From the NCBI GenBank assembly GCA_045640565.1, contig JAZUFG010000076.1, positions 5,799 through 69,798 on the forward strand: DNA of 64,000 nucleotides, read 5' to 3'. The position numbers and the translations under genes were made by a program. This document shows positions 42,328 to 54,252 of the stretch, one piece after another (position 1 is the stretch's first letter; each line of letters opens with the position of its first letter). Origin of the DNA: RGIG3159 sp045640565. Its GTDB lineage: Bacteria > Bacillota > Clostridia > Oscillospirales > Oscillospiraceae. The notes under the pieces are model-generated. The model did no database searches. It was not told the DNA's origin and saw only the letters and a list, made by a program, of their open reading frames with translations.

Positions 42328-42356
42328 ATTATAGCACATCCGAATATGAACACAAG
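42328..42356 (-). promoter_or_regulatory. Promoter of the sugar ABC operon
   Basis: On the minus strand TATAAT (42328-42333) with a TG two bases upstream (extended -10) lies 16-17 bp from a weak -35 (TTGTGT/CTTGTG, 42350-42356). Confidence 0.65.
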
Positions 42357-42392
42357 GAAGAATCCTATTAATCTTTTTCTTTCCTCCAAAAC

Positions 42393-42436
42393 GCCGCGAA
42401 AAATGTCTTGCATTTTCACGGCGCTCCCGTTATAAT
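42393..42436 (+). promoter_or_regulatory. Promoter of ppdK with overlapping inverted repeat
   Basis: TTGCAT (42408-42413), a 17-bp spacer and TATAAT (42431-42436). An inverted repeat GCCGCGAAAAATG...CATTTTCACGGC (42393-42405 and 42411-42422) overlaps the -35 and could be an operator. Confidence 0.7.
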
Positions 42437-42510
42437 ACTTCGGTTAGAAATTTATTGCAGAAAATGCAGGGGGCGGCGCAGCCGCTTCTAAATCTGAAAG
42501 GAGTTTTCCC

Positions 42511-45225
<2,715 letters not shown>

Positions 45226-45238
45226 GCTATCATCTCTT

Positions 45239-45269
45239 CGGGCGCAGTGAGAACTGCGCCCGATTTTTT
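45239..45269 (+). terminator. Terminator of ppdK
   Basis: A 10-bp perfect stem CGGGCGCAGT/ACTGCGCCCG with a GAGA tetraloop is followed by ATTTTTT. Confidence 0.93.
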
Positions 45270-45343
45270 ATGCTGAATAGAATCCCGTATCGGCAAAGTC
45301 CCCTCCCCCTCACAGGTAAAAAGCGAGGTTTTTGTGAAATTGA

Positions 45344-45372
45344 TTGCAAATACCCGGATATTTCAGTATAGT
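45344..45372 (+). promoter_or_regulatory. Promoter of the secreted 597-residue protein
   Basis: TTGCAA (45344-45349), a 17-bp spacer and TATAGT (45367-45372), 32 bases before the start codon. Confidence 0.65.
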
Positions 45373-45403
45373 ATATTTACAGAAACCGAAAAGGAGAGCA
45401 TTC

Positions 45404-47197
45404 ATGAAAAAACTTCCTAAAAAAATACTTGCATTGATACTGTGCATTGTCATGGCAGCCTCCATGTGCATGCCTGCCTTTGCTCTTGATAAAAAGACGA
45501 CCGAGCTGTACGCAAAACAGCTTGCCGTTGCCGGCATACAAAAGGCGGCAGGCATGATACCGCAAATCGGCGAGTCGATTTCCGGCGCTATCGGGAATTT
45601 CCTCCCCGGCATGCTGGGCATTGAAAGCGATCACGATAAGGTCATGGCGAAGCTGGATGAAATCTCCAACGCCATTGAAGGACTTGATATCAAGCTGAAC
45701 CGTCAGCAGCAGGATCTTTTCAAGCAATTCCATGAAGAAAAGATCCGTGATTTTAACACCGCCGCCAATGCGCTGAAGAGCACCATTGATTCTCTTTATG
45801 ACTGCATTAAAGATATTGAAAGCGAATACGAGAACAAGAGCCAGGATGAAAAGCAGGTCGCCATCGCAACTCTGATCGAAAGCAACAAAATAGACAGCGT
45901 TACTTCCACGGTCGCTCAGGTCAAGAATCTCACCAATTACCTCTGCGGCACACAAATATCAAACGGCAGAACGGACGGCATTTTTCAGCTTGTTTACGCG
46001 GGAAACTGCCGGGATTCCGCTCTCGGCGCCGAAGCGGCACTAAAATCCGCCGCGTATGTCCGATCCCTCTGCCAATATATGGACACGGCATACAAGACCC
46101 TTTTCGCCATCTACGCATCTAAGCTGTATGTCTGCGAAAACAGCGAAAGGATCGCCGCCGAAATGGCGGACGGCACGATCCCCAAGCACAAAATTTCCGA
46201 CTATACATCATATGACATGGATACCATCAAAAGCATGATATTCAGCGACAACGGTTCCAGCCTGTTCACATATTACAATAAGCTCTTCAATGACGAGAAC
46301 AGCGCCGTCAACCGCTACAACGCCATGCTTGCGGATGTCTGGTTCTCCTATATAAAGGACACCGACTATACCCAGAATCCGGCAAAGATCGACTATATCC
46401 CTCTGGATCCCGAAATCAGCTTCCTGGTGCCCTATAATATCGGTTACGATGAAAATCTTAACAAAGAAACCACGAATATAAAGGGATTTACCGACTATTC
46501 GGATCAGATAAAGGATCACTTTAGCAGCGTGGATAAAAAGATGCTGAGCGCCACACACCCCGTGCTTACGAACGATCAGATAACCCGGCTGATGGGGCAC
46601 CTCGCGAGTGTCCCCGCGCTCGGCATGGATAACAAAGCTCCTTCCGTCATCTCCGTTCTTGATTATCTCGGCTTCAGCTTTGACGCTTACAACGCCTATG
46701 TTGACAAAACAAGGAGCGACTCCGATGCCCTCGGAGCCAGCTACAGAGACCCGGCGCTGCCGAGAGCCGAGACGGACGGAATGATCAAGGTCCTTCCGAT
46801 GGCTACCGAAGCCATTACCGGAGCTGCCGTGATGTCCAAGGATTTGCCTATCCGGTTTGAGGAGAAGTATCCCGAAACGCCCAGCGGTTGGGTCAGCGAT
46901 CAAGTTGTGGGATATGACCTCGGCGGCAGCGTGATCCAAGCCGATGCCACGTTCTCCGCGCAGATGGTAAAGGTATGCCATATCGCAAAACGCCAGGGCG
47001 AGAAGCTCGGCGACGTTGTCAACGATCCTCGGGTCATGCTGCTCTACTTTACGGAACCGATCGATGCCCCCTTTATTGGCACGCTCTTCAGTAAACTCTC
47101 TCCCGCTACGCTTGTCCTCATTTGCGTCGGCATGGCGGCAATCATAGCTGTTCCTACCGTTATCCTTGTACGGAAAAAGAAGAAAGCTGCAAAATAA
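45404..47197 (+). CDS. Secreted, membrane-anchored protein of unknown function
   Basis: The 597-residue protein has a signal peptide (cleavage after MPAFA) and an N-terminal helical region (about 30-170; IGESISGAIGNFLPGMLG then a heptad-like stretch with KLNRQQQDLFKQF). A large, mainly helical ectodomain with few recognisable motifs follows, then a C-terminal membrane helix and KKKKAAK. No sorting signal is present. The helix pattern of the first 150 residues recalls the N-terminal bundle of some pore-forming toxins, but this is weak and I assign no function. It lacks the dockerin and Cna-B modules of the other surface proteins here. The start follows AAGGAGAG. Confidence 0.8.
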   Translation: MKKLPKKILALILCIVMAASMCMPAFALDKKTTELYAKQLAVAGIQKAAGMIPQIGESISGAIGNFLPGMLGIESDHDKVMAKLDEISNAIEGLDIKLNRQQQDLFKQFHEEKIRDFNTAANALKSTIDSLYDCIKDIESEYENKSQDEKQVAIATLIESNKIDSVTSTVAQVKNLTNYLCGTQISNGRTDGIFQLVYAGNCRDSALGAEAALKSAAYVRSLCQYMDTAYKTLFAIYASKLYVCENSERIAAEMADGTIPKHKISDYTSYDMDTIKSMIFSDNGSSLFTYYNKLFNDENSAVNRYNAMLADVWFSYIKDTDYTQNPAKIDYIPLDPEISFLVPYNIGYDENLNKETTNIKGFTDYSDQIKDHFSSVDKKMLSATHPVLTNDQITRLMGHLASVPALGMDNKAPSVISVLDYLGFSFDAYNAYVDKTRSDSDALGASYRDPALPRAETDGMIKVLPMATEAITGAAVMSKDLPIRFEEKYPETPSGWVSDQVVGYDLGGSVIQADATFSAQMVKVCHIAKRQGEKLGDVVNDPRVMLLYFTEPIDAPFIGTLFSKLSPATLVLICVGMAAIIAVPTVILVRKKKKAAK

Positions 47198-47346
47198 TGC
47201 GTACAGAACAAAGCCGAAGGCATGGAAGGCCAAGGACTCCCATGCCATATGGCTTTGTTCCTGTGCAAGAGTATGATCCTGCTCAAGAACACATCCGACA
47301 AACGAAAAACTCTAAATCCAATTACTGCTTCCAAAGAAGGGATAAC

Positions 47347-48003
47347 ATGACCTACGAAGAAATAAAAAAGAACCCCTCCATTAACACCTATATCCAAGCA
47401 GCGGATGACTCCCTTGAGGCCCTCGGATTTACGGAGCATAGCTATGCCCATGTGACCCTTGTGGCCGAGAAAACCGGCTATATTTTAGAGACCCTGGGAT
47501 ACGATGCCCGTACCGTTGAGCTTGGCAAAATTGCGGGATATCTGCATGATATCGGAAATCTGATCAACCGCGTGGATCACAGCCAAAGCGGTGCCATGAT
47601 GGCATTCCGTATCCTTGACCATCTTCATTTTTCCGCGGAAGAAACTGCCATGATCGTATCCGCCATCGGGAACCACGATGAAGGAACCGGCGTTCCCGTA
47701 AGTCCCCTTGCAGCGGCCCTGATCCTGGCGGATAAATCCGATGTGCGCCGCAACCGTGTGCGCAATCCCGAGCTGACGGGCTTTGACATCCACGACCGCG
47801 TCAATTACTCTGTTACCAAGGCCGAATTAAAAATCAATTCCGCCCACACGATCATTAAACTGAAACTGCAGGTCGATACCCGTTTCGGAAGCGTGATGGA
47901 ATATTTTGAAATATTCATGGCACGAATGATTCTCTGCCGGAAAGCGGCTGAAAAACTCGGCTTGGAGTTTAAGCTGATGATCAATGAGAATCAGCTCCTG
48001 TAG
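47347..48003 (+). CDS. HD-domain phosphohydrolase
   Basis: The 218-residue protein has the HD metal-binding pattern: His in SYAHVTLVAEK, HD in GYLHDIGNL, His-Asp in SAIGNHDEG and Asp in LADKSDVRRNR. It belongs to the broad HD superfamily of nucleotide or phosphate hydrolases; the substrate is unknown. There is no signal peptide. The start at 47347 follows AAGAAGGG. The upstream 150 bases hold an imperfect hairpin (AACAAAGCC...GGCTTTGTT, about 47208-47265) that may terminate the preceding gene. Confidence 0.85.
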   Translation: MTYEEIKKNPSINTYIQAADDSLEALGFTEHSYAHVTLVAEKTGYILETLGYDARTVELGKIAGYLHDIGNLINRVDHSQSGAMMAFRILDHLHFSAEETAMIVSAIGNHDEGTGVPVSPLAAALILADKSDVRRNRVRNPELTGFDIHDRVNYSVTKAELKINSAHTIIKLKLQVDTRFGSVMEYFEIFMARMILCRKAAEKLGLEFKLMINENQLL

Positions 48004-48018
48004 ACCTTCTCCGGCTGC

Positions 48019-48042
48019 ACCGGAGGCCATGCCGGTTTTTTG
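48019..48042 (+). terminator. Terminator after the HD gene
   Basis: A 5-bp stem ACCGG/CCGGT (an alternative CCGGC/GCCGG stem also exists) is followed by TTTTTT. Confidence 0.65.
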
Positions 48043-48179
48043 TCTTTCCTTGACTTTCCCGGGATAATAGAGGATAATAACTTTGAAAGCATGACCCGGC
48101 ACAACTGATTTCATCAAAACATTTGACATCCGGTTTTTGCTGCTGCAAAGGCCGGATGCTTTCATAGGAGGGCGAAGAT

Positions 48180-50132
48180 TTGAAAAAGAAAATCATTGCG
48201 ATCCTGCTTGCTTCCCTGCTCTGCCTGCAGCTTTTGGGCTGTGAAGCGGGCTATCAGGAAATTGACTACAGCGGCAGAGAAATCAACATGTATGAAGGCG
48301 AAAATGCCATTGAGAACCTCACCCTGAGTTTTCTATCCGGGGCAGAAATGGGCTCTCTCAATCCCATGCATACCAGCTCCAATCCCGATATCAGGATCAT
48401 AGCCGAACTCTATGACGGCCTTGTTATTTCCGGAGAATCCGGAATGGCCCTTCCGGGAGTTGCAACTTCCTGGGAGCCCTCGGATGAGGGCAAAACATGG
48501 ACTTTCCACCTCCGGGATAATTGCTATTGGGTCAATGCAAAGGGCGAGAGAATGGCCACTGTGACCTCCGAGGATTTCCTTTGGGGGCTGGAGTGGGTGC
48601 TGAATCTCCACAAAAACGGTGCTGTCAGTACTCAGATGTCCACTGACCATGTGGCGGGTGCCGCGGACTATCTGAACTACACCTCCAGCCTCACTGAAGA
48701 GGAGGCTCTGGCTCTTCCTCTCTCCGTTTTCCTGGATATCGTAGGCATATCCGCCCCAGACCCGTACACAGTGGTTTTCCGCTGCACCAAGCCCTGCCCC
48801 TATTTCCCTTCCGTTGTCTCCTCCCAGGAGTTCCTCCCTGTTTCAGGGGAACATCTCAAAGAACTGGGACGGGATCGCTTTCTCATCAACTCCTGCAAGG
48901 ATGCTTGGTATAACGGTCCCTATCTTTTGACGGAATTCATCGCCGAAAATGAAAAAATTCTGGATGCCAACCCCGAATGGTATGGGAACGACGAACATAC
49001 CCGCTTTCTTTCCATCACCTATAAGGCGGTGGAAAACGCCAGCATTGCCTATCAGCTCTATCAAAACGGTGAAGTGGACTATGTGGAGCTTTATCAGGAC
49101 CAGCTGCAAAGCATCATCTCCAACCCTGAAAATCCATACGCAAATCAGTTGGTCCTCAGCTCGCCTAAGGAATATCTTTTCCTAAACATGTTTAATTTCC
49201 GCAAAAAAACGGAGGACGGCAATGAGGATACGGACTGGAACCGGGCTATCGCCTGCGAAGCCTTCCGCCTGGCCTGGTATTTCGGCGCGGATATCAGCCC
49301 CTACCTCTCCATTATCAATCCGCTGGATCCCCTGATTTGTGAAAATACCCACATCCTTCCCCGGGGGATCGCGGCTCTTTCGGATGGGACCGACTATGCT
49401 GACCTGGTGGAAGAAGGCCTCTCCTCGGGAGACGGGAAGGGAAAAATGACCCACTTGAACCGGGATCTCTTCCTGAAATACAAAGAGGAAGCCACGGAAG
49501 AGCTGAGTGCCCAGGGCGTGACCTTCCCCATTCAGGTCGATTACCCCATTCTGGCCTCGGATCAAGCCAGCCTGGACAAAGCACTTGTCTATAAGGACTG
49601 TGTGGAATCCAGCCTGGGGAAGGATTTTGTCAACCTGAATTTCATCACCTATGTTTCCTCCTACAACCGTGAGATTCTCTTTCCCCGCCTGCAATCCTTC
49701 CGGGTAAGTTCCTGGGGTGCCGACTATGCGGATCCCTCCAGCATTCTCTTTCAGTATCTCTACCAGAATCCCGATGCGTACTACACCGCCAACTACATGA
49801 ACATCAACGACTATACAGAGGAGGAACTAAATGGGGACTACTCCTATATGAAAGAGCTGGTCGGGCAATTTGAGACTTATAATGAGCTCTATGAAAAAGC
49901 GGACGCCATCACAAACGACAATGACGCCCGCTATCGAGCCTTTGCAGAGGCGGAAATCTATGCCCTGCAGCACTGCCTGATGATGCCGGTTTATGTGGAA
50001 CGGGGTTGGACTCTCAGCAAGATTGACCTGTCCTCTCAGTGCAGCGGTGCCTCCGGTATGGGGCGCTACCGCCATCTGGACATACGAACGGACAAAAACG
50101 GCTATGACAACTCCATTTGGGAGGAGGACTGA
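48180..50132 (+). CDS. oppA: Peptide ABC transporter substrate-binding lipoprotein (OppA-like)
   Basis: The 650-residue protein has a lipoprotein signal (LQLLGCEAG, lipid-modified Cys about residue 21) and the SBP_bac_5 fold: LNPMHTSSNPD, ELYDGLV, GVATSWEPSDEGKTWTFHLRDNCYW, NGPYLLTEF. It should bind oligopeptides outside the cell and deliver them to the permease encoded downstream. The start is TTG at 48180, ten bases after AGGAGGG. It begins a four-gene operon. It is longer than typical OppA (about 540) because of inserts in the second half. Confidence 0.92.
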   Translation: MKKKIIAILLASLLCLQLLGCEAGYQEIDYSGREINMYEGENAIENLTLSFLSGAEMGSLNPMHTSSNPDIRIIAELYDGLVISGESGMALPGVATSWEPSDEGKTWTFHLRDNCYWVNAKGERMATVTSEDFLWGLEWVLNLHKNGAVSTQMSTDHVAGAADYLNYTSSLTEEEALALPLSVFLDIVGISAPDPYTVVFRCTKPCPYFPSVVSSQEFLPVSGEHLKELGRDRFLINSCKDAWYNGPYLLTEFIAENEKILDANPEWYGNDEHTRFLSITYKAVENASIAYQLYQNGEVDYVELYQDQLQSIISNPENPYANQLVLSSPKEYLFLNMFNFRKKTEDGNEDTDWNRAIACEAFRLAWYFGADISPYLSIINPLDPLICENTHILPRGIAALSDGTDYADLVEEGLSSGDGKGKMTHLNRDLFLKYKEEATEELSAQGVTFPIQVDYPILASDQASLDKALVYKDCVESSLGKDFVNLNFITYVSSYNREILFPRLQSFRVSSWGADYADPSSILFQYLYQNPDAYYTANYMNINDYTEEELNGDYSYMKELVGQFETYNELYEKADAITNDNDARYRAFAEAEIYALQHCLMMPVYVERGWTLSKIDLSSQCSGASGMGRYRHLDIRTDKNGYDNSIWEED

Positions 50133-50137
50133 CACCA

Positions 50138-51094
50138 ATGGGAAAATATATCGCAAAAAAGATTCTCTGGGGACTTTTGACCGTCTTCGTGGTCCTGACA
50201 GTGGTATTTATTCTGATTCGCCGCCTCCCCACGGACTATTTCTTCACGACGGATCAGCTTACCAAGCTTTCTGAATCGGAGAAAGATTTGATTTTGGAAA
50301 CCGCAGGTCTGAAGGACCCCATTCTCACTCAGCTAAAGGACTATTACGGAAGGCTTTTCCGGGGTGATTTCGGCATTTCCCGCAGAATACAGGTGGGCGT
50401 TCCGGTGGCGGAGATCATTGCCGGCAGAATCGGCATTTCCTTTAAACTTGGCCTTATTTCTCTGCTCCTGGCTGTCTTCCTGGGAGTCCTGATGGGCATT
50501 ATGCAGACGCTCTACAAGGATAAGCTGGGAGATCATCTGGGCACCGCCTACACCATTTTCATTGATGCGGTCCCAACCGTGGTAGCCTTTTCCCTGATTA
50601 TGGTACTGGGAACCAAGGTCTTCCACCTGCCAACTATCTATTCCCGGCGAGTCCACCCCGTCTCCTCCCTAATAATGCCCGTCCTCTGCATGGCCCTGCC
50701 CAGCATTGCAGGTTATGCTCTCTGGACGCGTCGCTACATGGTGGATGAGCTGAACAAGGACTATATCAAGCTCTGCAAAATGAAGGGCATGAGCAATTTT
50801 CATATTCTTTTCCGGCATGTCCTCCGGAATGCAGTGGTCCCCCTGGTCCAGTATCTCCCCACCAGTCTGCTTTTCACCATCGGCGGTTCCATGCTGGTAG
50901 AATCCTTCTTCTCCATCCCCGGCATGGGTTCTCTCTTCACCTCTGCTATTCAGCAGTACGATTTGGATGTGGTCCAGACCCTGATGCTGATCTTTTCCGG
51001 CATGTCCGTAGGCGGTATCCTTCTTGGTGACCTGCTGATGGCTGCCGTTGACCCCCGGATCAAACTCAGCAGCGGAAAGGAGGCCACAAGATGA
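50138..51094 (+). CDS. oppB: Peptide ABC transporter permease (OppB-like)
   Basis: The 318-residue protein has six membrane helices and the BPD_transp_1 loop (LCKMKGMSNFHILFRHVLRNAVVPLV) that contacts the ATPase. The N-terminus GKYIAKKILWGLLTVFVV is typical of OppB/DppB. The start is at 50138, preceded by GGGAGGAGG; an earlier in-frame codon inside oppA is not needed. It overlaps oppC by four bases (ATGA). Confidence 0.93.
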   Translation: MGKYIAKKILWGLLTVFVVLTVVFILIRRLPTDYFFTTDQLTKLSESEKDLILETAGLKDPILTQLKDYYGRLFRGDFGISRRIQVGVPVAEIIAGRIGISFKLGLISLLLAVFLGVLMGIMQTLYKDKLGDHLGTAYTIFIDAVPTVVAFSLIMVLGTKVFHLPTIYSRRVHPVSSLIMPVLCMALPSIAGYALWTRRYMVDELNKDYIKLCKMKGMSNFHILFRHVLRNAVVPLVQYLPTSLLFTIGGSMLVESFFSIPGMGSLFTSAIQQYDLDVVQTLMLIFSGMSVGGILLGDLLMAAVDPRIKLSSGKEATR

Positions 51095-52020
51095 AAAAAC
51101 TGTCCGAATATACAAATGAAGAACTTTTCGCCCGGGTCCCCTACCGTGCAGAACGGGCGGATGACATCTCTGACGGCAACTACTCCTATTGGAAAAGCGT
51201 GTTCTACAACTTCTCCAAAAAGAAATTCACCCTGATTCTGGCCGCGCTCTTCCTGCTTCTGGTCCTCTTCTCTTTCCTGGTTCCCCTCTTCAGTCCGGAT
51301 TACGGGAACCTGACCACCAATGCAGAGGAAGTCTTCCTCCGGCCCGATTCCGCACACTGGTTCGGGACGGACAATATCGGCCGGGATTACTGGATCCAAG
51401 TCTGGGCTGCTTCCCGGACTTCCATTCTCCTCGCCCTTCTTGTGGCCGCCGGACAGACTGTCATCGGGGTCCTTTTCGGCCTGGTCTGGGGCTATGTCCG
51501 TCAACTGGACTGGCTCTTCAGCTTTCTCTTCAATCTCGTGGACAATATTCCCACCATTATTTATCTAACCCTGATTTCCTTCATCGTGGGCCAGGGCTTC
51601 TGGATCATGACTATCTCTCTGATCCTCATCGGCTGGCTTCCCACAGCTCTGAGCGTTCGCAACATGGTCCTGATGATCCGGGACCGGGAATTCAATCTGG
51701 AATCCCGCTGTTTGGGAACTCCCACCGGGCGAATTCTCCTGAAGAATCTTCTGCCGCAACTCATTTCCGTGCTTCTCCTCTCCCTGACCCTTTCTATTCC
51801 CCAGACCATTGCCATGGAATCCACCCTCTCTTTCCTGGGCTTGGGACTGGGCATTGATACGCCCTCTCTGGGTCTCCTCCTACAGAATGCCAGAAGATAC
51901 TTCATCTCCTACCCCTACCTTTTGGTCATTCCCTCCATCCTTGTATCCCTGGTAACCGTAACCTTCTATCTGGTCGGCAACGCCTTTGCAGACGCCTCCG
52001 ACCCCAAGAATCACAGATAA
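51091..52020 (+). CDS. oppC: Peptide ABC transporter permease (OppC-like)
   Basis: The 309-residue protein has the OppC_N region (VFYNFSKKKFTLILAALFL), the FGTDNIGRDYW motif found just outside the first helix in OppC/DppC, and six helices in all. The coupling loop is REFNLESRCLGTPTGRILLKNLLPQL, with the usual EAA glycine present. It pairs with the OppB-like permease and is coupled to it by a four-base overlap. Confidence 0.93.
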   Translation: MKKLSEYTNEELFARVPYRAERADDISDGNYSYWKSVFYNFSKKKFTLILAALFLLLVLFSFLVPLFSPDYGNLTTNAEEVFLRPDSAHWFGTDNIGRDYWIQVWAASRTSILLALLVAAGQTVIGVLFGLVWGYVRQLDWLFSFLFNLVDNIPTIIYLTLISFIVGQGFWIMTISLILIGWLPTALSVRNMVLMIRDREFNLESRCLGTPTGRILLKNLLPQLISVLLLSLTLSIPQTIAMESTLSFLGLGLGIDTPSLGLLLQNARRYFISYPYLLVIPSILVSLVTVTFYLVGNAFADASDPKNHR

Positions 52021-52033
52021 TCGGGAGGCTGAA

Positions 52034-54031
52034 ATGGAAAAAAAGAATATCATTCTAAGCCTTCAGGACCTTTCCGTCAGCTTCACTGTGAAGAGCGGCA
52101 TCAACAAGGTGATCCGGAATTGCTCTCTGGACCTCTATGAGGGCGAGATTCTGGCCATTGTAGGTGAATCCGGCTCCGGAAAATCCGTAATCAACAAATC
52201 CATGGTGGGCATGCTGGATAAAAACGGTTTCATTGCCGGCGGAAAAATTCTCTTCCATGGGCAGGACCTCAGCAAGATCCGGGACGAAAAGGAATGGTCC
52301 GAGATCCGCGGCAAAAAAATAGCCATGGTCATGCAGGACCCTATGACTGCCCTTGACCCCCTGATGACCGTGGGCAAGCAGATTGAAGAAGCCATTCTTC
52401 TCCATCGGAAGGTCTCCAAACAGGAGGCAAAGGAAGAAGCGATCCGTATGCTGCAAAAGGTAGGCATTACGGAGCCTGAGCGCCGTTACCGCCAGTATCC
52501 CCATGAGCTTTCCGGCGGCCAGAGGCAGAGGATCGTCATAGCCATTGCCTGCTCCTGCAAACCGGAGATCCTGATCTGCGATGAACCCACCACTGCTTTG
52601 GATGTGACCAAACAAAACCAGATTTTAAAACTCATCCGTCAGATGAAGGAAGAGCTGGGCATGACTGTCATCATCGTGACGCATGACCTGGGTGTGGTCG
52701 CCAACATAGCGGAACGGGTCGCCGTCATGTATGCCGGAGAATTCGTGGAGATCGGCATGGCAGAAGATATCTTCTATGATGCATGGCACCCCTATACCTG
52801 GGCCCTTTTGGCCGCCATCCCCCAGCGGGGCACCAAAGGGCAGCCCCTTCCCTCCATAGACGGCACTCCACCCAACCGTTATAACGACATTATTGGGGAC
52901 CCCTTTGCCCCAAGAAACCGGAATGCTCTGGTCATTGACTATCTGGAAGCGCCCCCCTGGTTTGACCTCAGCGAAAGCCACAGGGCAAAAACCTGGCTCC
53001 TGGACCCTCGCTGTCAGGATCCTCAAAGGCCTGACTATGTCCTCAATTTCCGCGCTCCCAGTGAAAACAGCTCCGCAAAAAAGAACAGCGAAAGAAAAGA
53101 AAGCGGCTGCGCTGATGCCGGGCCCGCAGATGCAGGCCTGCCGCCCCGCGAAAAGCTCATTGAGGTCAAAAATCTCCAGGTTTCCTTCGGCGAAGGCGCC
53201 TCCCGACACGCAGTCGTCAATCATGTGACCTTTGATATCTACCGGGGCGAAACCTTCTCTGTGGTGGGAGAATCCGGCTCCGGAAAATCCACCGTTGCCA
53301 AGGCGATTATGCGGATCAACCCCTGCTCCGACGGTGAAATTCTCTATAAAGGGCAAAAAATCAGTGGAAAAATCTCCAAAGAGCTGGACAGGAAGATCAT
53401 CAAGGAAATGCAAATGGTTTTCCAGGATCCGCAGGCCTCCCTGAACGACCGTGCCAAGGTGGACTATATCATCTCCGAGGGGCTCTACAACTTTGGCCTC
53501 TTTACTGACGAAGCCGACCGGCAAAAAAAGGTGCTTGATGCCCTCCATGAGGTAGGGCTCCAACCCAAGCACGCCTCCCGCTTCCCCCATGAATTCTCCG
53601 GCGGACAGCGCCAGCGTATCGGCATTGCCCGGGCTCTCATTATGGAACCGGAATTTATCGTGGCAGACGAGCCCATTTCCGCCCTGGATGTGAGTATCCG
53701 AGCCCAAGTTCTGAACCTTCTGCACCGATTGAAAAAAGAGCACAACCTCACCTATCTTTTCATTGCCCACGACCTCAGCATCGTGCGCTTTATCTCCGAC
53801 CGGGTAGCAGTCATCCACAAGGGAAGAATTGTGGAGTTGGCCGAAACAGAGGAGCTCTACCAAAACCCCATCCACCCCTACACCAAGTCTCTTCTTTCCG
53901 CCGCCCCCATTCCCGACCCGATTTTGGAAAAACAGAAGCAGGCCCTGGAATACGAAGCTCCTGACGGCGGCTATGAAAACGCCATTTGGACGGAGGTCCT
54001 CCCCGGCCATTTTGTACTGATGGAAAATTAG
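52034..54031 (+). CDS. Peptide ABC transporter ATPase, OppD-OppF fusion
   Basis: The 665-residue protein contains two complete oligopeptide ATPases in one chain. The first (about 1-330) has GESGSGKS, ELSGGQRQR and ILICDEPTTALD plus the Opp C-terminal cysteine region. A low-complexity linker (about 345-372, rich in Ser, Lys and Ala) follows. The second (about 375-665) has GESGSGKST, EFSGGQRQR and FIVADEPISALD. Walker A of the first half reads GSGKSV rather than GSGKST. The start at 52034 follows GGGAGG, 13 bases after oppC. The fusion fixes the ATPase heterodimer at one-to-one. Confidence 0.93.
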   Translation: MEKKNIILSLQDLSVSFTVKSGINKVIRNCSLDLYEGEILAIVGESGSGKSVINKSMVGMLDKNGFIAGGKILFHGQDLSKIRDEKEWSEIRGKKIAMVMQDPMTALDPLMTVGKQIEEAILLHRKVSKQEAKEEAIRMLQKVGITEPERRYRQYPHELSGGQRQRIVIAIACSCKPEILICDEPTTALDVTKQNQILKLIRQMKEELGMTVIIVTHDLGVVANIAERVAVMYAGEFVEIGMAEDIFYDAWHPYTWALLAAIPQRGTKGQPLPSIDGTPPNRYNDIIGDPFAPRNRNALVIDYLEAPPWFDLSESHRAKTWLLDPRCQDPQRPDYVLNFRAPSENSSAKKNSERKESGCADAGPADAGLPPREKLIEVKNLQVSFGEGASRHAVVNHVTFDIYRGETFSVVGESGSGKSTVAKAIMRINPCSDGEILYKGQKISGKISKELDRKIIKEMQMVFQDPQASLNDRAKVDYIISEGLYNFGLFTDEADRQKKVLDALHEVGLQPKHASRFPHEFSGGQRQRIGIARALIMEPEFIVADEPISALDVSIRAQVLNLLHRLKKEHNLTYLFIAHDLSIVRFISDRVAVIHKGRIVELAETEELYQNPIHPYTKSLLSAAPIPDPILEKQKQALEYEAPDGGYENAIWTEVLPGHFVLMEN

Positions 54032-54041
54032 CAGACTCTCC

Positions 54042-54080
54042 GAACGGCTTGAGCGCTCTGCGCCCAGGCCGTTCTTTTTT
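54042..54080 (+). terminator. Terminator of the peptide ABC operon
   Basis: Stem GAACGGC/GCCGTTC with an inner GCGC hairpin in the loop is followed by TTTTTT. Confidence 0.82.
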
Positions 54081-54193
54081 CCTGTTTGCGCCGCTCTTTT
54101 TTCCTTTTTCCGCCAGAAATACGGAAAAACCCGCAAAAATGAGTTTCCAGACAAAAAACCTTACATTTTTTCAGTAAAAATAAAAACTTTTTA

Positions 54194-54222
54194 TTGACAT
54201 CTTTTTTTCTTTTTTATACAAT
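54194..54222 (+). promoter_or_regulatory. Promoter of the first tetR gene
   Basis: TTGACA (54194-54199), a 17-bp T-rich spacer and TACAAT (54217-54222). The layout and the TTTTTTATACAATG core recur before the second tetR gene. Confidence 0.75.
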
Positions 54223-54252
54223 GCTCATAAATATCGAAAAGGGGTAGGTTTT

